Source: Proteobacteria bacterium SG_bin4
GTDB taxonomy: Bacteria > Pseudomonadota > Gammaproteobacteria > Burkholderiales > Nitrosomonadaceae
Reading direction: 5' to 3'
Length of the DNA stretch: 64,000 nt
Assembly (NCBI GenBank): GCA_002083395.1
Contig: LWDH01000049.1
Span: 66,817 to 130,816, forward strand
A model generated the notes under the pieces. That model was not told the origin of the DNA and searched no databases. It saw only the letters and a program-made list of their open reading frames with translations. The position numbers and the translations under genes are program-made. Positions 27,241-37,039 of the stretch are shown here, piece after piece. Within the stretch, counting starts at the first letter, position 1; every line of letters begins with the position of its first letter.

Positions 27241-28446
27241 TCACTTCTCTTTTTCATCAAGTGTCGCATCATACGCTGCTAATAAATTAGGCGCTTCATA
27301 GCGCCACTCAAGTTCATTCTTAACCCGATTGCGGCCAAACTCGCCCATTTGTTTACGCAGTTCCGGATCGTCCAATAATTGCAAGATTTTTTGTGCCATG
27401 TCTTTTGGGTCATTTTTATTGGCATACAAAGACGCTCGCTGCGCAGATACCCTTCCTTCCGTGAGATCAAACTGGACAATTGGCTTTCCTAATGCCATAT
27501 ATTCCATGATTTTGTTCATGGTTGATTTGTCATTCATTTCATTAGCCACATCCGGATTAACACATAGATCAGCGGTGTTGAGCATCTCCAATAATTCTTG
27601 ATCTGGTACTCGGCCTGTAAAAGTCACAAAGTCAGCAATTCCGAGATCAATTGCCATCTGTTTCATTTCAACCAGCGACGTACCGCCGCCAACCAGACCG
27701 AAATGTACATCCGTCCGTCCTAAATCTTTAATTAGATAACATGCTGCTTGCAATAACAAATCAATTCCTTCTTGCGCCCCCATTACACCGACATAGCCGA
27801 TTAAAAATTTTTGGCCGTGCTTAAGTTCTTCCTTGGGAGGTATGATTCTCAATCGATCTAACTTCGGCCCGCTACGTACCACGAAAACTTTATTCGGATC
27901 CATGCCTCCGCGTTCAATGGCTATCCGTTTATAAGATTCATTTGTCGCAATCGAGACATCCGCAGTCTTAAATGTCCAGCGTTCAAACAATACCAGTAAT
28001 TTATAAAAAAAATCGCGCCTACCAAACTTGGCTTCATAGAGTTCCGGATTAATATCATGATGATCGAAAATAAATTTTTTTCGCATCAGAACCTTAAAAA
28101 AGCCACCAACCAAGAACAATAAATCAGGAGGATTGCAGGCATGAATTACGTCAAAACCATGTTTGAAATACACTTTCCAGGCAAGCCGAAAAGTGTGAAA
28201 GAGCGCAAGTGAATACTCAATCAAATAACCTTTTGCGCCTTCTGCTTCAAACGGAAGATGATAGCGATAAATATGAATGCCATCGATCATCTCATATTCT
28301 TTCTCACAGCCTTTACCTGTGGGACAAATAATTGAAATGGTATAACCATTGCTATGCAAGGTTGTCGCTTCCTGCCACACTCGCCGATCAAAAGGCGACG
28401 GGAGATTCTCGACTAAAATTAATACTCGGCGCTGAGTCTGTATCAT
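27241..28446 (-). CDS. family 4 glycosyltransferase
   Basis: A 401-residue GT-B enzyme opening RRVLILVENLPSPFDRRVWQ, a pattern common in EPS-locus GT4 enzymes. A C-terminal domain has GYVGVMGAQEGIDLLL, FTGRVPDQELLEML and the donor-site NDKSTMNKIMEYMALGKPIV. It also has a hydrophobic patch around residues 80-120 (FHTFRLAWKVYFKHGFDVI). The start lies 5 bases past the stop of the methyltransferase gene, implying translational coupling. It is predicted to add one sugar of the repeat unit on the cytoplasmic side. Confidence 0.88.
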   Translation of the reverse strand: MIQTQRRVLILVENLPSPFDRRVWQEATTLHSNGYTISIICPTGKGCEKEYEMIDGIHIYRYHLPFEAEGAKGYLIEYSLALFHTFRLAWKVYFKHGFDVIHACNPPDLLFLVGGFFKVLMRKKFIFDHHDINPELYEAKFGRRDFFYKLLVLFERWTFKTADVSIATNESYKRIAIERGGMDPNKVFVVRSGPKLDRLRIIPPKEELKHGQKFLIGYVGVMGAQEGIDLLLQAACYLIKDLGRTDVHFGLVGGGTSLVEMKQMAIDLGIADFVTFTGRVPDQELLEMLNTADLCVNPDVANEMNDKSTMNKIMEYMALGKPIVQFDLTEGRVSAQRASLYANKNDPKDMAQKILQLLDDPELRKQMGEFGRNRVKNELEWRYEAPNLLAAYDATLDEKEK

Positions 28447-28450
28447 TTTT

Positions 28451-29170
28451 TTAATTACGATGATAAGCGATCAGAGACTTGGTTAAACCCAATACGCGCT
28501 CTTCAAGAATATTGGCATCAGGAAAATAGCGCTGCATATCTCCTCTTGTTGGCAAATAAAAATCCGGGCTGGTTTGTTTAATCCAATACCGATTGGTGAA
28601 GCGAAATAATGGAACTTGAAGTCGACGCGGCAAATAACTCACAAAGGGCAACCAAGAATGTGTTTCTATCGGAAACCAACGATATGGTGCCTGCACGAAA
28701 TATCCATTACCTAAACGGACGATTTCCCTTGCAAACTCACTCTGATGGCGTTGCGCTTCTTCACGAAAAACGCGACCTGAGACCAGTGTCCATACACTCT
28801 CTTTGGGAACGGTTACATGCTCAATGACAGAAGAACAAAAAACAATATCAAAGAATTTATCAGGAAAAGGCAGCCCCCCTGCTTCAGGAATCACAACAGG
28901 AACAAACCCGAAACGCTCCGAAGCTTGTTGAACAGCCTGTCCGTCAATATCCGCAATATATACATTAGCCGGTTTTACAGCAGAGTTCTCCAGCACCGCA
29001 TGAATATGAACACCATTCCACCCCCCCAGATCAAGAATTTTAGTTTCTGGAGTTAAATTGAAATGATTCAGAAACATTTTAGCCCTGCGTTTACGAAAAG
29101 ATGTCCGTAAACGGGCAAGCAGATTTCCAGCGCTTTCAATGGTGAATGATGACTTCTGATTCGTTGCCAT
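28451..29170 (-). CDS. class I SAM-dependent methyltransferase
   Basis: A 239-residue enzyme with SAM motif I (ILDLGGWNGVHIHAVL, about residues 44-59), an acidic motif II (VYIADIDGQ) and the post-motif FDIVFCSSVIEHV. The C-terminal third is basic and aromatic, as in sugar or lipid-linked methyltransferases. Located between a second methyltransferase and a glycosyltransferase, it most likely O-methylates a sugar or a terminal residue of the chain. The exact substrate is unknown. Confidence 0.82.
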   Translation of the reverse strand: MATNQKSSFTIESAGNLLARLRTSFRKRRAKMFLNHFNLTPETKILDLGGWNGVHIHAVLENSAVKPANVYIADIDGQAVQQASERFGFVPVVIPEAGGLPFPDKFFDIVFCSSVIEHVTVPKESVWTLVSGRVFREEAQRHQSEFAREIVRLGNGYFVQAPYRWFPIETHSWLPFVSYLPRRLQVPLFRFTNRYWIKQTSPDFYLPTRGDMQRYFPDANILEERVLGLTKSLIAYHRN

Positions 29171-29219
29171 TATATTATTTCGACTTTCCCTAAATAATCA
29201 ATCTATAACCAAATTTAAT

Positions 29220-29915
29220 TTAACGCCGCCCCATGAAATAGATACAAGGAAACATCCAGGATGCCGCCCCTAGATTAATTGTTGCATTGATTAAATGAAG
29301 TTTTTTAGAATAAAGACTGCGATAGTAGTCAAATGTGATATCCGTCACCTTACTAAATACTTTCGCGAGCTCGCTCGATAGTTCTTCTTGCGTATAGCCC
29401 GCATGCGCACCAAGCTCATTTCGGAATCGTCCTTGAAACTTTGCCTTCCAGTCGATATAGTTCCAGTGCAGTTTATCGGCGATCGAGGCATCCTTACTAC
29501 CTAGATACCCTATCATCCGTTTCCGGTTTGGCGTACCAATCATCCATCGTCCACCAGGACAAAGCACTCGGTGTATCTCAGCTAGAGCAGCCCTATAGTC
29601 GGGAATATGTTCAAGCGCATGGAAAGAATAAACAAAATCAAAGCTTTCGTCAGAAAACTCCATTTTCGTCGCATCACCTTGCCGCAAATCAGCAATGCAC
29701 ACTGCGCGCGAATCGAAGTTCGCAATGATATCAATACCCGTAACCTTGGCACCCAGATGTTGTGCCAGAACCGCTGCCTCGACACCTCTTCCACACCCGA
29801 CTACCAGTAACCGCTTGGGTATCGAATCTTGTTCCTTACAAAAAATATCGGCAAGAATTTTTGTCTTTGGGTCCGCAAAATCTATCGTTTGTGTATCACC
29901 AACAAATTCCGTCAT
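29220..29915 (-). CDS. class I SAM-dependent methyltransferase
   Basis: 231 residues from the preferred ATG at 29915, which has GGGGA about 5 bases upstream; a longer frame starts at 29957 within algD. Motif I is LLVVGCGRGVEAAVLAQHLG, followed by GIDI and FDFVYSFHALEHIPD, the pattern of small-molecule methyltransferases. Its start overlaps the end of algD by 20 bases, so expression is coupled. It probably methylates a sugar or uronate group in the same polymer. Confidence 0.82.
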   Translation of the reverse strand: MTEFVGDTQTIDFADPKTKILADIFCKEQDSIPKRLLVVGCGRGVEAAVLAQHLGAKVTGIDIIANFDSRAVCIADLRQGDATKMEFSDESFDFVYSFHALEHIPDYRAALAEIHRVLCPGGRWMIGTPNRKRMIGYLGSKDASIADKLHWNYIDWKAKFQGRFRNELGAHAGYTQEELSSELAKVFSKVTDITFDYYRSLYSKKLHLINATINLGAASWMFPCIYFMGRR

Positions 29916-31206
29916 AACGATCCCCGCTTTGATTAGGAACAATTCGCACAAGATCAACTACAACTTGACCCGGTTTCAATTCATTCGGAACATTTCGGAA
30001 TTCCGCCGCCCCATTACCTATTACTATTGTTTCCGCAAAATTCAGCACTTCGTCCATTGAGGAAGCCATCAACTTGGAAATATGCGGAATATGATTCAAA
30101 ATGTAATCCTGATTTGCGCCGGTTAAAGCAGCCAGATTAACGTTTTTATCATAAAGCTTCAGTTCATAACCTTTACCGATCAGGTATTCAATTACATTAA
30201 CCAACGGTGATTCCCGCAAATCGTCCGTCCCGGCTTTAAAAGAGAAGCCCAAAATACCAACTTTTTTATTCCCCTTCTCAGCAATCATCTTGATGCCTTT
30301 CTCAATCTGCCGCTGATTTGATGGAAGAATCGCATTAATAAGCGGCAAATCGATATCCAGACTCTTTCCTTTATACATCAAAGCTCGCACGTCCTTTGGC
30401 AAGCAAGAACCGCCAAATGCAAAACCCGGCTTCATATAATAAGGCGATAAATTTAATTTTGTATCCTGACAAAAAATTTCCATCACTTTGTGACCGTCAA
30501 TCCCCTCCGCTTTACAGAGATTTCCAATCTCGTTGGCAAAAGCAACTTTAACCGCATGCCAAGTATTATCCGCATACTTAACCATTTCGGCGGTTTCAAC
30601 ACCGGTTCTTATCAACGGAGCGGCCATTTTTGCATACAACTGCATCAACAATTCACCGGCTTTGGTATCCGTCTCACCGATAACTGTCTTTGGCGGGTTA
30701 TAGTAATCAAATACTGCTGTCCCTTCCCTTAGAAATTCAGGATTATTACAAACTCCAAAATCAGTGCCTGCCTTTTTGCCCGAGAAAGATTCCAATGCCG
30801 GAATCACAACATTGCGCATGGAACCCGGAAGCATCGTACTGCGCGCCACAACAACGTGAAAATCGCTTTTATCTTTAAGAGCAGCTCCGATTTGTTCGCA
30901 TACCTTACGCACATGGCTTAAATCCAAGTTACCGTTCAGTTGCGAGGGTGTTCCGACGCACACCAAAGAAATATTCGAATTCATCACCGCATCACGTACA
31001 TCAAGAGTCGCTCGTAATTGATTGTTTTTCACAGCTGCGGCAATCATTTCTCCGATATCTTTCTCAACAATCGGTGAAGTACCTTGATTGATCAGATCAA
31101 CTTTTGTTTTGTTCGGATCGACACCGATCACAAAATGACCATCCGTAGCTAAACAACCGGCAGATACGGTACCCACGTAACCCAAACCAAAAATACTTAT
31201 TTTCAT
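29896..31206 (-). CDS. algD: GDP-mannose 6-dehydrogenase (AlgD-like)
   Basis: Oxidises GDP-mannose to GDP-mannuronate, the committed step for mannuronate-containing polymers. The 436 residues equal the length of Pseudomonas AlgD and share its features: MKISIFGLGYVGTVSAGCLA, the INQGTSPIVE segment, catalytic cysteine in GFAFGGSCLPKDVRAL (about residue 268) and GILGFSFKAGTDDLRESPLV. A related UDP-sugar dehydrogenase cannot be fully excluded, but the presence of manC in the same locus supports GDP-mannose. AAGGAG precedes the ATG. It overlaps the methyltransferase downstream. Confidence 0.88.
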   Translation of the reverse strand: MKISIFGLGYVGTVSAGCLATDGHFVIGVDPNKTKVDLINQGTSPIVEKDIGEMIAAAVKNNQLRATLDVRDAVMNSNISLVCVGTPSQLNGNLDLSHVRKVCEQIGAALKDKSDFHVVVARSTMLPGSMRNVVIPALESFSGKKAGTDFGVCNNPEFLREGTAVFDYYNPPKTVIGETDTKAGELLMQLYAKMAAPLIRTGVETAEMVKYADNTWHAVKVAFANEIGNLCKAEGIDGHKVMEIFCQDTKLNLSPYYMKPGFAFGGSCLPKDVRALMYKGKSLDIDLPLINAILPSNQRQIEKGIKMIAEKGNKKVGILGFSFKAGTDDLRESPLVNVIEYLIGKGYELKLYDKNVNLAALTGANQDYILNHIPHISKLMASSMDEVLNFAETIVIGNGAAEFRNVPNELKPGQVVVDLVRIVPNQSGDRYDGICW

Positions 31207-31268
31207 GTGACTCCTTCAAATTGTTGATCAGAATCTTTTTACAACTTGCTCAAACCAATTCATGCATT

Positions 31269-33263
31269 TTAACCTGATGATATTTTGAGAATCGTTGATC
31301 TTCGAGCTGTCCCGGTAATTTTCTCGCGCCAAGTAACGGTTGGTGCAGGCACTTTTTCATCAAATCTGCGTGAAACCCAACCAAGCGGCAATTGATCATC
31401 ACCACACACTAATTCCGGTTGAGCGTTACCAGGCGACAGGGTCATGTCGACACGTACATTCGCAACTGTTGCCACGATTCGATCGTGTTCTACGACCACT
31501 TTACATGCTTCGGAGAAATGCCAATTCAATTCGATATCGTGCGTACCGGAGCATTCCAAAGTATCTTCGACCACAATCGTGCTTTCTTTTTTTAGAAATT
31601 CAATTTTGCGGCGATGAATTATAGGATCTCTCAGTCTAATATAACCATCATGACTGGCAACCAGACAATCTTTAACTTCATTGCTTTCCCAGGATTCACA
31701 AGAAACATTCGCTTTACGTAGCCACATAAAATTACCGCCAGATTCTGATTGATCCATTCCATCGACTCTGACCGTATTATGTGCAGAAGTCCCTCTAAAA
31801 TAATCCCGCCATTTTTTCTGGGTATGAAACGCGTAGGTGCCGGGATCAATTAGCAACTCATTGCCTGCAACCGATAACGTAAAAGACAAAGCATCCGCAT
31901 GCCCGTGAGCGGCAATGGACAGATAACCCAGCGGCCCGGCATCTGCCACGAGGCGAACTTCCCCATCCGCATTAAAATTGTCTCCCATCACGAAGTAGCC
32001 ACCCTCTCTGAATTCCTGGCGAGGTTTAGCTTGAATGTCATTTGTGTCAATCGAATCAAATTGCAATTTTGCTTCATCGCCTAATAACCAACGGCTTTTA
32101 TCATCGAAATGATTGGCTTTCATTTTAAAATCGGAGCGATTGTATATATAAGCACCAGTCGCCAGTAGCGAACGATAAACATCCCAGTCAGATTCTTGAC
32201 TCCAATGCACCATTAAAGCGCCATCTGCATCTCCGATCATCGGTACGGTACCGGAGAGATCCATGATCGATGCAATAAATTCAAGCATTTTTTCTAATCT
32301 TGAAGAAAAGTTCCGGGAAAATCCGACACCGTTAGCACGTGCAGTTAACCAACAAATCAACATCATATCGGTCACTTCATGCTGATAATAGACTGCTTGT
32401 TCGCGATTCACACCGTCGGATGCATTTTGTTTGAGTGTCTCCGTTTCCAATTCTTTATAAGCTTGCGTTTTCCATTGCTCACTTTCGCGCCAGCAAGGCC
32501 AAGTGACAGCCGCCACAAACAATCCCATTAATTCACCATACAAGTGATTGTTTGCAGAAGAATGACGTGACAGAAATCCAGCAATAAACTGGCAATGTTG
32601 AAAAACGCTATCTAACCATCGGCGCTGAAATCGTTGACCTTCTTCTGATGTAAAAAGGTAACTTGAGCTGCCGCCCAGCAAATGCCAAGTAAAAGACCAA
32701 TTCACCAGCCTTATCGCTAACTCCAATGAACTCGTCCAATTCACACCCAACGGATAAGGACATTGATCAAACCACGACTCCAGAAATGTTTGCACACCTT
32801 CTGCATAGCGCTTGTCACCACTTAAATGGTAAGCCTGCGCCAAGGTTGTTAAATGTAAATGCCGGTTAGGCTCCCAAAGATATTTAATATCCCCCACAAT
32901 ACGTTCATCACGGTAATCGAGTGTTTTACCAAAAACCAGTGGCGCCTCAGTACCAGTTTTAGGATCACGATTCCATCGTGGCGGGAAACCAAGTTTTGCG
33001 CCTTTCAGCGCAAAAACATCAAAATATCCTGCTAATACACGATCTGCCGCATCGCAATATAATCTGACATCGAATTGGTTTGGTAGCGTATTTATCCAAG
33101 GTCTGCCAAAAGTAGAAAGTTTTGGAGATGGAAGTGAATATTTTTTAGCACCCTCACGCAAGAGCAACTCAAGTCTTAACTGAACAGCTTGGAGTAATCG
33201 ATAACCAATTTCAGACACCCCCATCGTGCGCAATCGATTGAATTTCCAAGACAGATTATTCAT
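31269..33263 (-). CDS. heparinase II/III family protein
   Basis: A 664-residue protein with an N-terminal alpha-helical toroid (about 60-380, rich in tryptophan: WTSSLELAIRLVNWSF, SSANNHLYGELMGLFVA). A C-terminal heparinase II/III beta domain is marked by AHGHADALSFTLSVAGNELL and RGTSAHNTVRVDG. Family members cleave uronic-acid polysaccharides by beta-elimination, and related proteins occur in exopolysaccharide loci. No signal peptide is evident, so it may act on intermediates or be exported by other means. It lies beside algD, consistent with a uronate polymer. Confidence 0.88.
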   Translation of the reverse strand: MNNLSWKFNRLRTMGVSEIGYRLLQAVQLRLELLLREGAKKYSLPSPKLSTFGRPWINTLPNQFDVRLYCDAADRVLAGYFDVFALKGAKLGFPPRWNRDPKTGTEAPLVFGKTLDYRDERIVGDIKYLWEPNRHLHLTTLAQAYHLSGDKRYAEGVQTFLESWFDQCPYPLGVNWTSSLELAIRLVNWSFTWHLLGGSSSYLFTSEEGQRFQRRWLDSVFQHCQFIAGFLSRHSSANNHLYGELMGLFVAAVTWPCWRESEQWKTQAYKELETETLKQNASDGVNREQAVYYQHEVTDMMLICWLTARANGVGFSRNFSSRLEKMLEFIASIMDLSGTVPMIGDADGALMVHWSQESDWDVYRSLLATGAYIYNRSDFKMKANHFDDKSRWLLGDEAKLQFDSIDTNDIQAKPRQEFREGGYFVMGDNFNADGEVRLVADAGPLGYLSIAAHGHADALSFTLSVAGNELLIDPGTYAFHTQKKWRDYFRGTSAHNTVRVDGMDQSESGGNFMWLRKANVSCESWESNEVKDCLVASHDGYIRLRDPIIHRRKIEFLKKESTIVVEDTLECSGTHDIELNWHFSEACKVVVEHDRIVATVANVRVDMTLSPGNAQPELVCGDDQLPLGWVSRRFDEKVPAPTVTWREKITGTARRSTILKISSG

Positions 33264-33344
33264 ATTAGCTAGACAGTTATTAATATATATATAAAAATAT
33301 TATCTCGGAACCATAAAAATTATCTCTCAAATATATGATTACTA

Positions 33345-35219
33345 TTATTTCAGATACTGGCGATGCCAGATTTCAAGATTAAGCAAACTCCACAGCAGCT
33401 TTTCGTGGTTTTGGCGACCTGCGACATGATCCGCTAGAACTTTTTCAAGTTTATTTTTTTGATAATAAGTTCGAGTAATCGATGCTGTGCCTGTTAAATG
33501 CTCATAGAGATAATCACGCATAGGTCCTTGAAACCATTCATTAACTGGCACACGAAATCCCACTTTGGGACGCTCCAAAATCGTTGGCGGTAGCAGCCGC
33601 TTCATCGCCTCGCGCAATATCCATTTTGTTATCTTGCCACGAACACGAAAATTGTCGGGCAAACTTGATACAAAGGCAGCTAGTTCATGATCCATAAAAG
33701 GCATTCGTGCTTCCAAAGAAGCTGCCATTGTCATCCGATCACCGCGCTCCAATAAATTGTCAGGCAGCCAGCTGGTTTGATTAAAATACAAGATGCGCCG
33801 CATCGCGCTATTCTCAGGTGAAGAGTTAAACTGAACACTGTTTGAAAGGACATGGGGGCGCGGCATCGCAACCAAGTCATCTCTTTCAGTCTCGGATAAC
33901 GCACCAAACCAGCGAGGCATCCGTTCTTCAAAACGTTCTAACCCCAAATTTACGATTGCGGTCTTGGCACGCCGGAACCGATAGGGAAGCGCTTAAATCA
34001 GGGACTCCAGAATATTATGACGAGCAAATCCAGGTATTAGTTGATACCATGCTACATAGCGTTCATAAACATGTTTGGGATATCCGCCCAAAAATTCATC
34101 AGCACCTTCTCCCGTCAACACCATTTTGACCGTTTGCCTTGCCTCCTTTGCCAATAAGTAAATGGGTATATCTGAAGGCTCGGCTACGGGCGCATCACGA
34201 AAGCGAACCAATGCAGGTAGATGTTCAATAAGATGTTCTTGCGAAACAACCAACTCATGATGCTCCGTCTTAAATTGATCGGCAATCGTTCTGGCGTATG
34301 CCAATTCGCTATATTTTGATTCCGAGAATCCTACCGAGAAAGTCTTGATGGGCTGCGTCGAATGCCGCGACATGAGTCCTACGACTGCGGATGAATCAAT
34401 GCCTCCCGACAAAAAAGCACCAAATGGCACATCCGAAATCATCCGGATATTCACCGCTTCATCGAGTTTATCAAGAAATGCCCCTACAGGATCTGCAGGT
34501 AAAGGCGTTCCGGAATACACTTGCTGATCAGGCGGCTGATAATATTGCCGCTCGATCAAATTACCCTTTTCCCAAACCGCATAGCAACCCGGCATTAACT
34601 TACGAATACCCCGGAATAATGTATTAGGCGCAGGCACATAGCGATACATCAAGTAATCCCATACCGCCACTGGCTCAACCTCTACATCAACACCGGGAAA
34701 TGTCAGCAGAGATTTAATTTCAGAAGCAAACAATAAGATGCCATTTGCTTCATATAAAAACAGCGGTTTTTTGCCAAATCGGTCTCGTGCTAAAAAAAGT
34801 CGTTCATGACGCGCATCCCAGATGGCAAAAGCGAACATGCCACGAAAATATTCCACACAGCGTTCCCCCCACTGCTCATAAGCATGCACGATAGTTTCAG
34901 TATCGGAGGCAGTTGCGAATCGGTGACCACAGGCAATCAGTTCATCACGTAGCGAATGAAAGTTGTATATTTCACCGTTAAATATAATCTGGATACTACC
35001 ATCTTCGTTGCCAATGGGTTGATGTCCCGTAGAGAGATCGATAATCGATAAGCGTCGATGCGCCAAACCAATTCGATAGCGATTATCCCGAGTGACCGTT
35101 TCAAGAAATCCATCATCATCCGGCCCCCGATGACTGATTACTGCCGACATATTGCGCAATGCGCCACTAAAATCGAAAGATTGGGTGAGAGATCCTGCAA
35201 TACCGGCAATTCCACACAT
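33345..35219 (-). pseudogene. asparagine synthase-like amidotransferase interrupted by an in-frame stop
   Basis: The N-terminal part runs from ATG 35219 (MCGIAGIAGS, Cys2 glutaminase, PP-loop FLSGGIDSSAVV) to TAA at 33995-33993 after ILESLI. In the same frame, without any shift, the sequence continues ALPYRFRRAKTAIVNLGLER to the normal C-terminus (GFRVPVNEW, stop near 33345). The whole span is 625 codons, the expected length of the exosortase-associated amidotransferase type. Only one codon is wrong; CAA or GAA to TAA would explain it. The result is a truncated 408-residue product lacking the end of the synthase domain. A true mutation, a sequencing error or readthrough are all possible. The intact paralogue at 17326-19194 might compensate. 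Confidence 0.88.
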
Positions 35220-35467
35220 TATAGAAATTTATCTTCTTATTAAAAATAATATTTTAGCAAAACGAGATTATGATATAGATTAACTAAGTCTTCCATCTAT
35301 CTAATAGTGATAGCATCTCTCAAGAATCTCAGGAAGATTTAGGAAAAGGCTAAAATTGTCTGCTGTAGTATCGGTGGTACTCAAGAGCCCACTTATCGCA
35401 TGGATATAACTTGTTTCTTGCGCTCCATCAGCCATACATCTTATTACTTGGTGAATTAAACTACTTA

Positions 35468-37030
35468 TCAAACTGGATTTTGTGGTTTAGAACCGGATTT
35501 ACCGCGAATTTTTTTAATGGCAGCAACTATATGGCTACGTTCATTGAAATTCAATCCAATGAACCAAAAACAGAAAAGCCACACTGTAGTCGTTGCTGCA
35601 ACCATTGACATTAAATCAATCCATGTATCACACGAATAATTATTAATTAAAATCCATGCACACAGTGCTGAGAAAAATAAACAACTTAGTGGGCCAAGAA
35701 TTGAAAATCGAAAAAAAACAAAGAACCGCACTTTCAGTAGTTCTAAGACATGTAATGTCAATAGAATTATCCTAATGAATTTACTGATAATTGTACCATA
35801 CAGCACACCTGCAACCCCAACTGCAGTGAAACCAACAAAGAAAATCGATACTAGGATATTCAGAATCGCTGTAACTACAAGTAAGATAGATAAATACCTC
35901 AATTTCTTCATCCCAAGAAGAACTGGCCATTGCGTTCCCGCGGCATATGTCATCAAATCAACAATGGCAAATATTTTCATGACTTGTACAACGACAAGAT
36001 AATCATCTCCTAAGGAATCATAAAGCCACAGCCGCGCCAATGGCTCAGAAAAAATAAAAATATTTACGGATACAAAGCCGCCCAATAGTAAAGTATATTT
36101 TGTACCCCACAAAAAAGTTTCTTGCAGTTTTTCTTTATTTTCTGTTGTATGAAATTTCGTAGTTAACGGAAAAAGTTGTTCTGCAAGAGTCATGACTATC
36201 GGATTAAACATTGCTGATAACTTTGAAGCAGGTTGATACAAAGCAACGCTTATAGGTCCAAGAAAAAAAGATAAAACAATAGAGTTCGCTGTATTTGTAA
36301 GAGTTTGAGCAAGTTGAATTACATACAAATATCCTCCAAGATGAAACAATGGAATCAGTCGCTTAATATTTAAATAACTCAGCCCAATCTCTGCACCGTT
36401 ACAAAATTTCCGGAAGAAAATTATTGACAGAAATAATATAGATAACTCTGATACCAGCATAACACCGACCCACCCATAAAGTGGATTTTCAACAACCGGA
36501 ATTACGACAAATAGTGTAACGCTGGAGATAATTCCGACGATCAATTGCACCGAGTTGATAAGATCAAACCGGTGAAAGCTCGAAAGCGCAGCAGAAAAAA
36601 CAGGCGTTATAAAGGAAAGAATAATAGACAGGATTCCGTAAATACGAATCGAACTAACTGCATCTTCATACATTGCTTCAGAGACTTTTAAGACTTCGAC
36701 AACCCATGGTGCAAGCAACCAACCAGCAAACCCAAGAACACAAGCAAGACAAAAATAAAGAACCAATGCAGTACTTGCCAATTCACTGTAGATTTTCAGA
36801 TCATTGCGTGCAAGTTGTTCGGCTAACTCCCGTCCAAGCGCGCCTCGTAATCCTAAGTCTGCTACAGCAGCCATACTGACAATTACGCCCAATATGCCAA
36901 TTAACCCGAATCCTTCTTTCCCCAAATGATTAAGTAGGAATGGCACAATAATAAGTGCAAGCGCGCCGCGAATCCCGACAGCAAGCCATCCGCTTAAGGT
37001 ATTACGCACAATCTGTTTGATTACACTCAA
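35468..37030 (-). CDS. polysaccharide flippase (Wzx/MOP superfamily)
   Basis: A 520-residue integral membrane protein with about 12-14 hydrophobic segments. It matches the oligosaccharide flippases that move undecaprenyl-linked repeat units to the periplasmic face. The opening IVRNTLSGWLAVGIRGALAL, the segment QLAQTLTNTANSIVLSFFLG and an LSAMFNPIVMTLAEQLFP block are typical. The start is a TTG, preceded by AGGCGA; it lies 10 bases after the PP-loop gene's stop, suggesting coupling. With the polymerase-like protein at 41531 and EpsE/EpsF it makes a Wzx/Wzy-type export route. Confidence 0.88.
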   Translation of the reverse strand: MSVIKQIVRNTLSGWLAVGIRGALALIIVPFLLNHLGKEGFGLIGILGVIVSMAAVADLGLRGALGRELAEQLARNDLKIYSELASTALVLYFCLACVLGFAGWLLAPWVVEVLKVSEAMYEDAVSSIRIYGILSIILSFITPVFSAALSSFHRFDLINSVQLIVGIISSVTLFVVIPVVENPLYGWVGVMLVSELSILFLSIIFFRKFCNGAEIGLSYLNIKRLIPLFHLGGYLYVIQLAQTLTNTANSIVLSFFLGPISVALYQPASKLSAMFNPIVMTLAEQLFPLTTKFHTTENKEKLQETFLWGTKYTLLLGGFVSVNIFIFSEPLARLWLYDSLGDDYLVVVQVMKIFAIVDLMTYAAGTQWPVLLGMKKLRYLSILLVVTAILNILVSIFFVGFTAVGVAGVLYGTIISKFIRIILLTLHVLELLKVRFFVFFRFSILGPLSCLFFSALCAWILINNYSCDTWIDLMSMVAATTTVWLFCFWFIGLNFNERSHIVAAIKKIRGKSGSKPQNPV

Positions 37031-37039
37031 TGTAATCGC

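Noticed and set aside
33345..33947. Separate 200-residue asparagine synthase-like gene starting at 33947
   Set aside because: Its apparent start is a TTG without a ribosome site and it continues the 33993-35219 frame without a shift, so it is the end of one interrupted gene.
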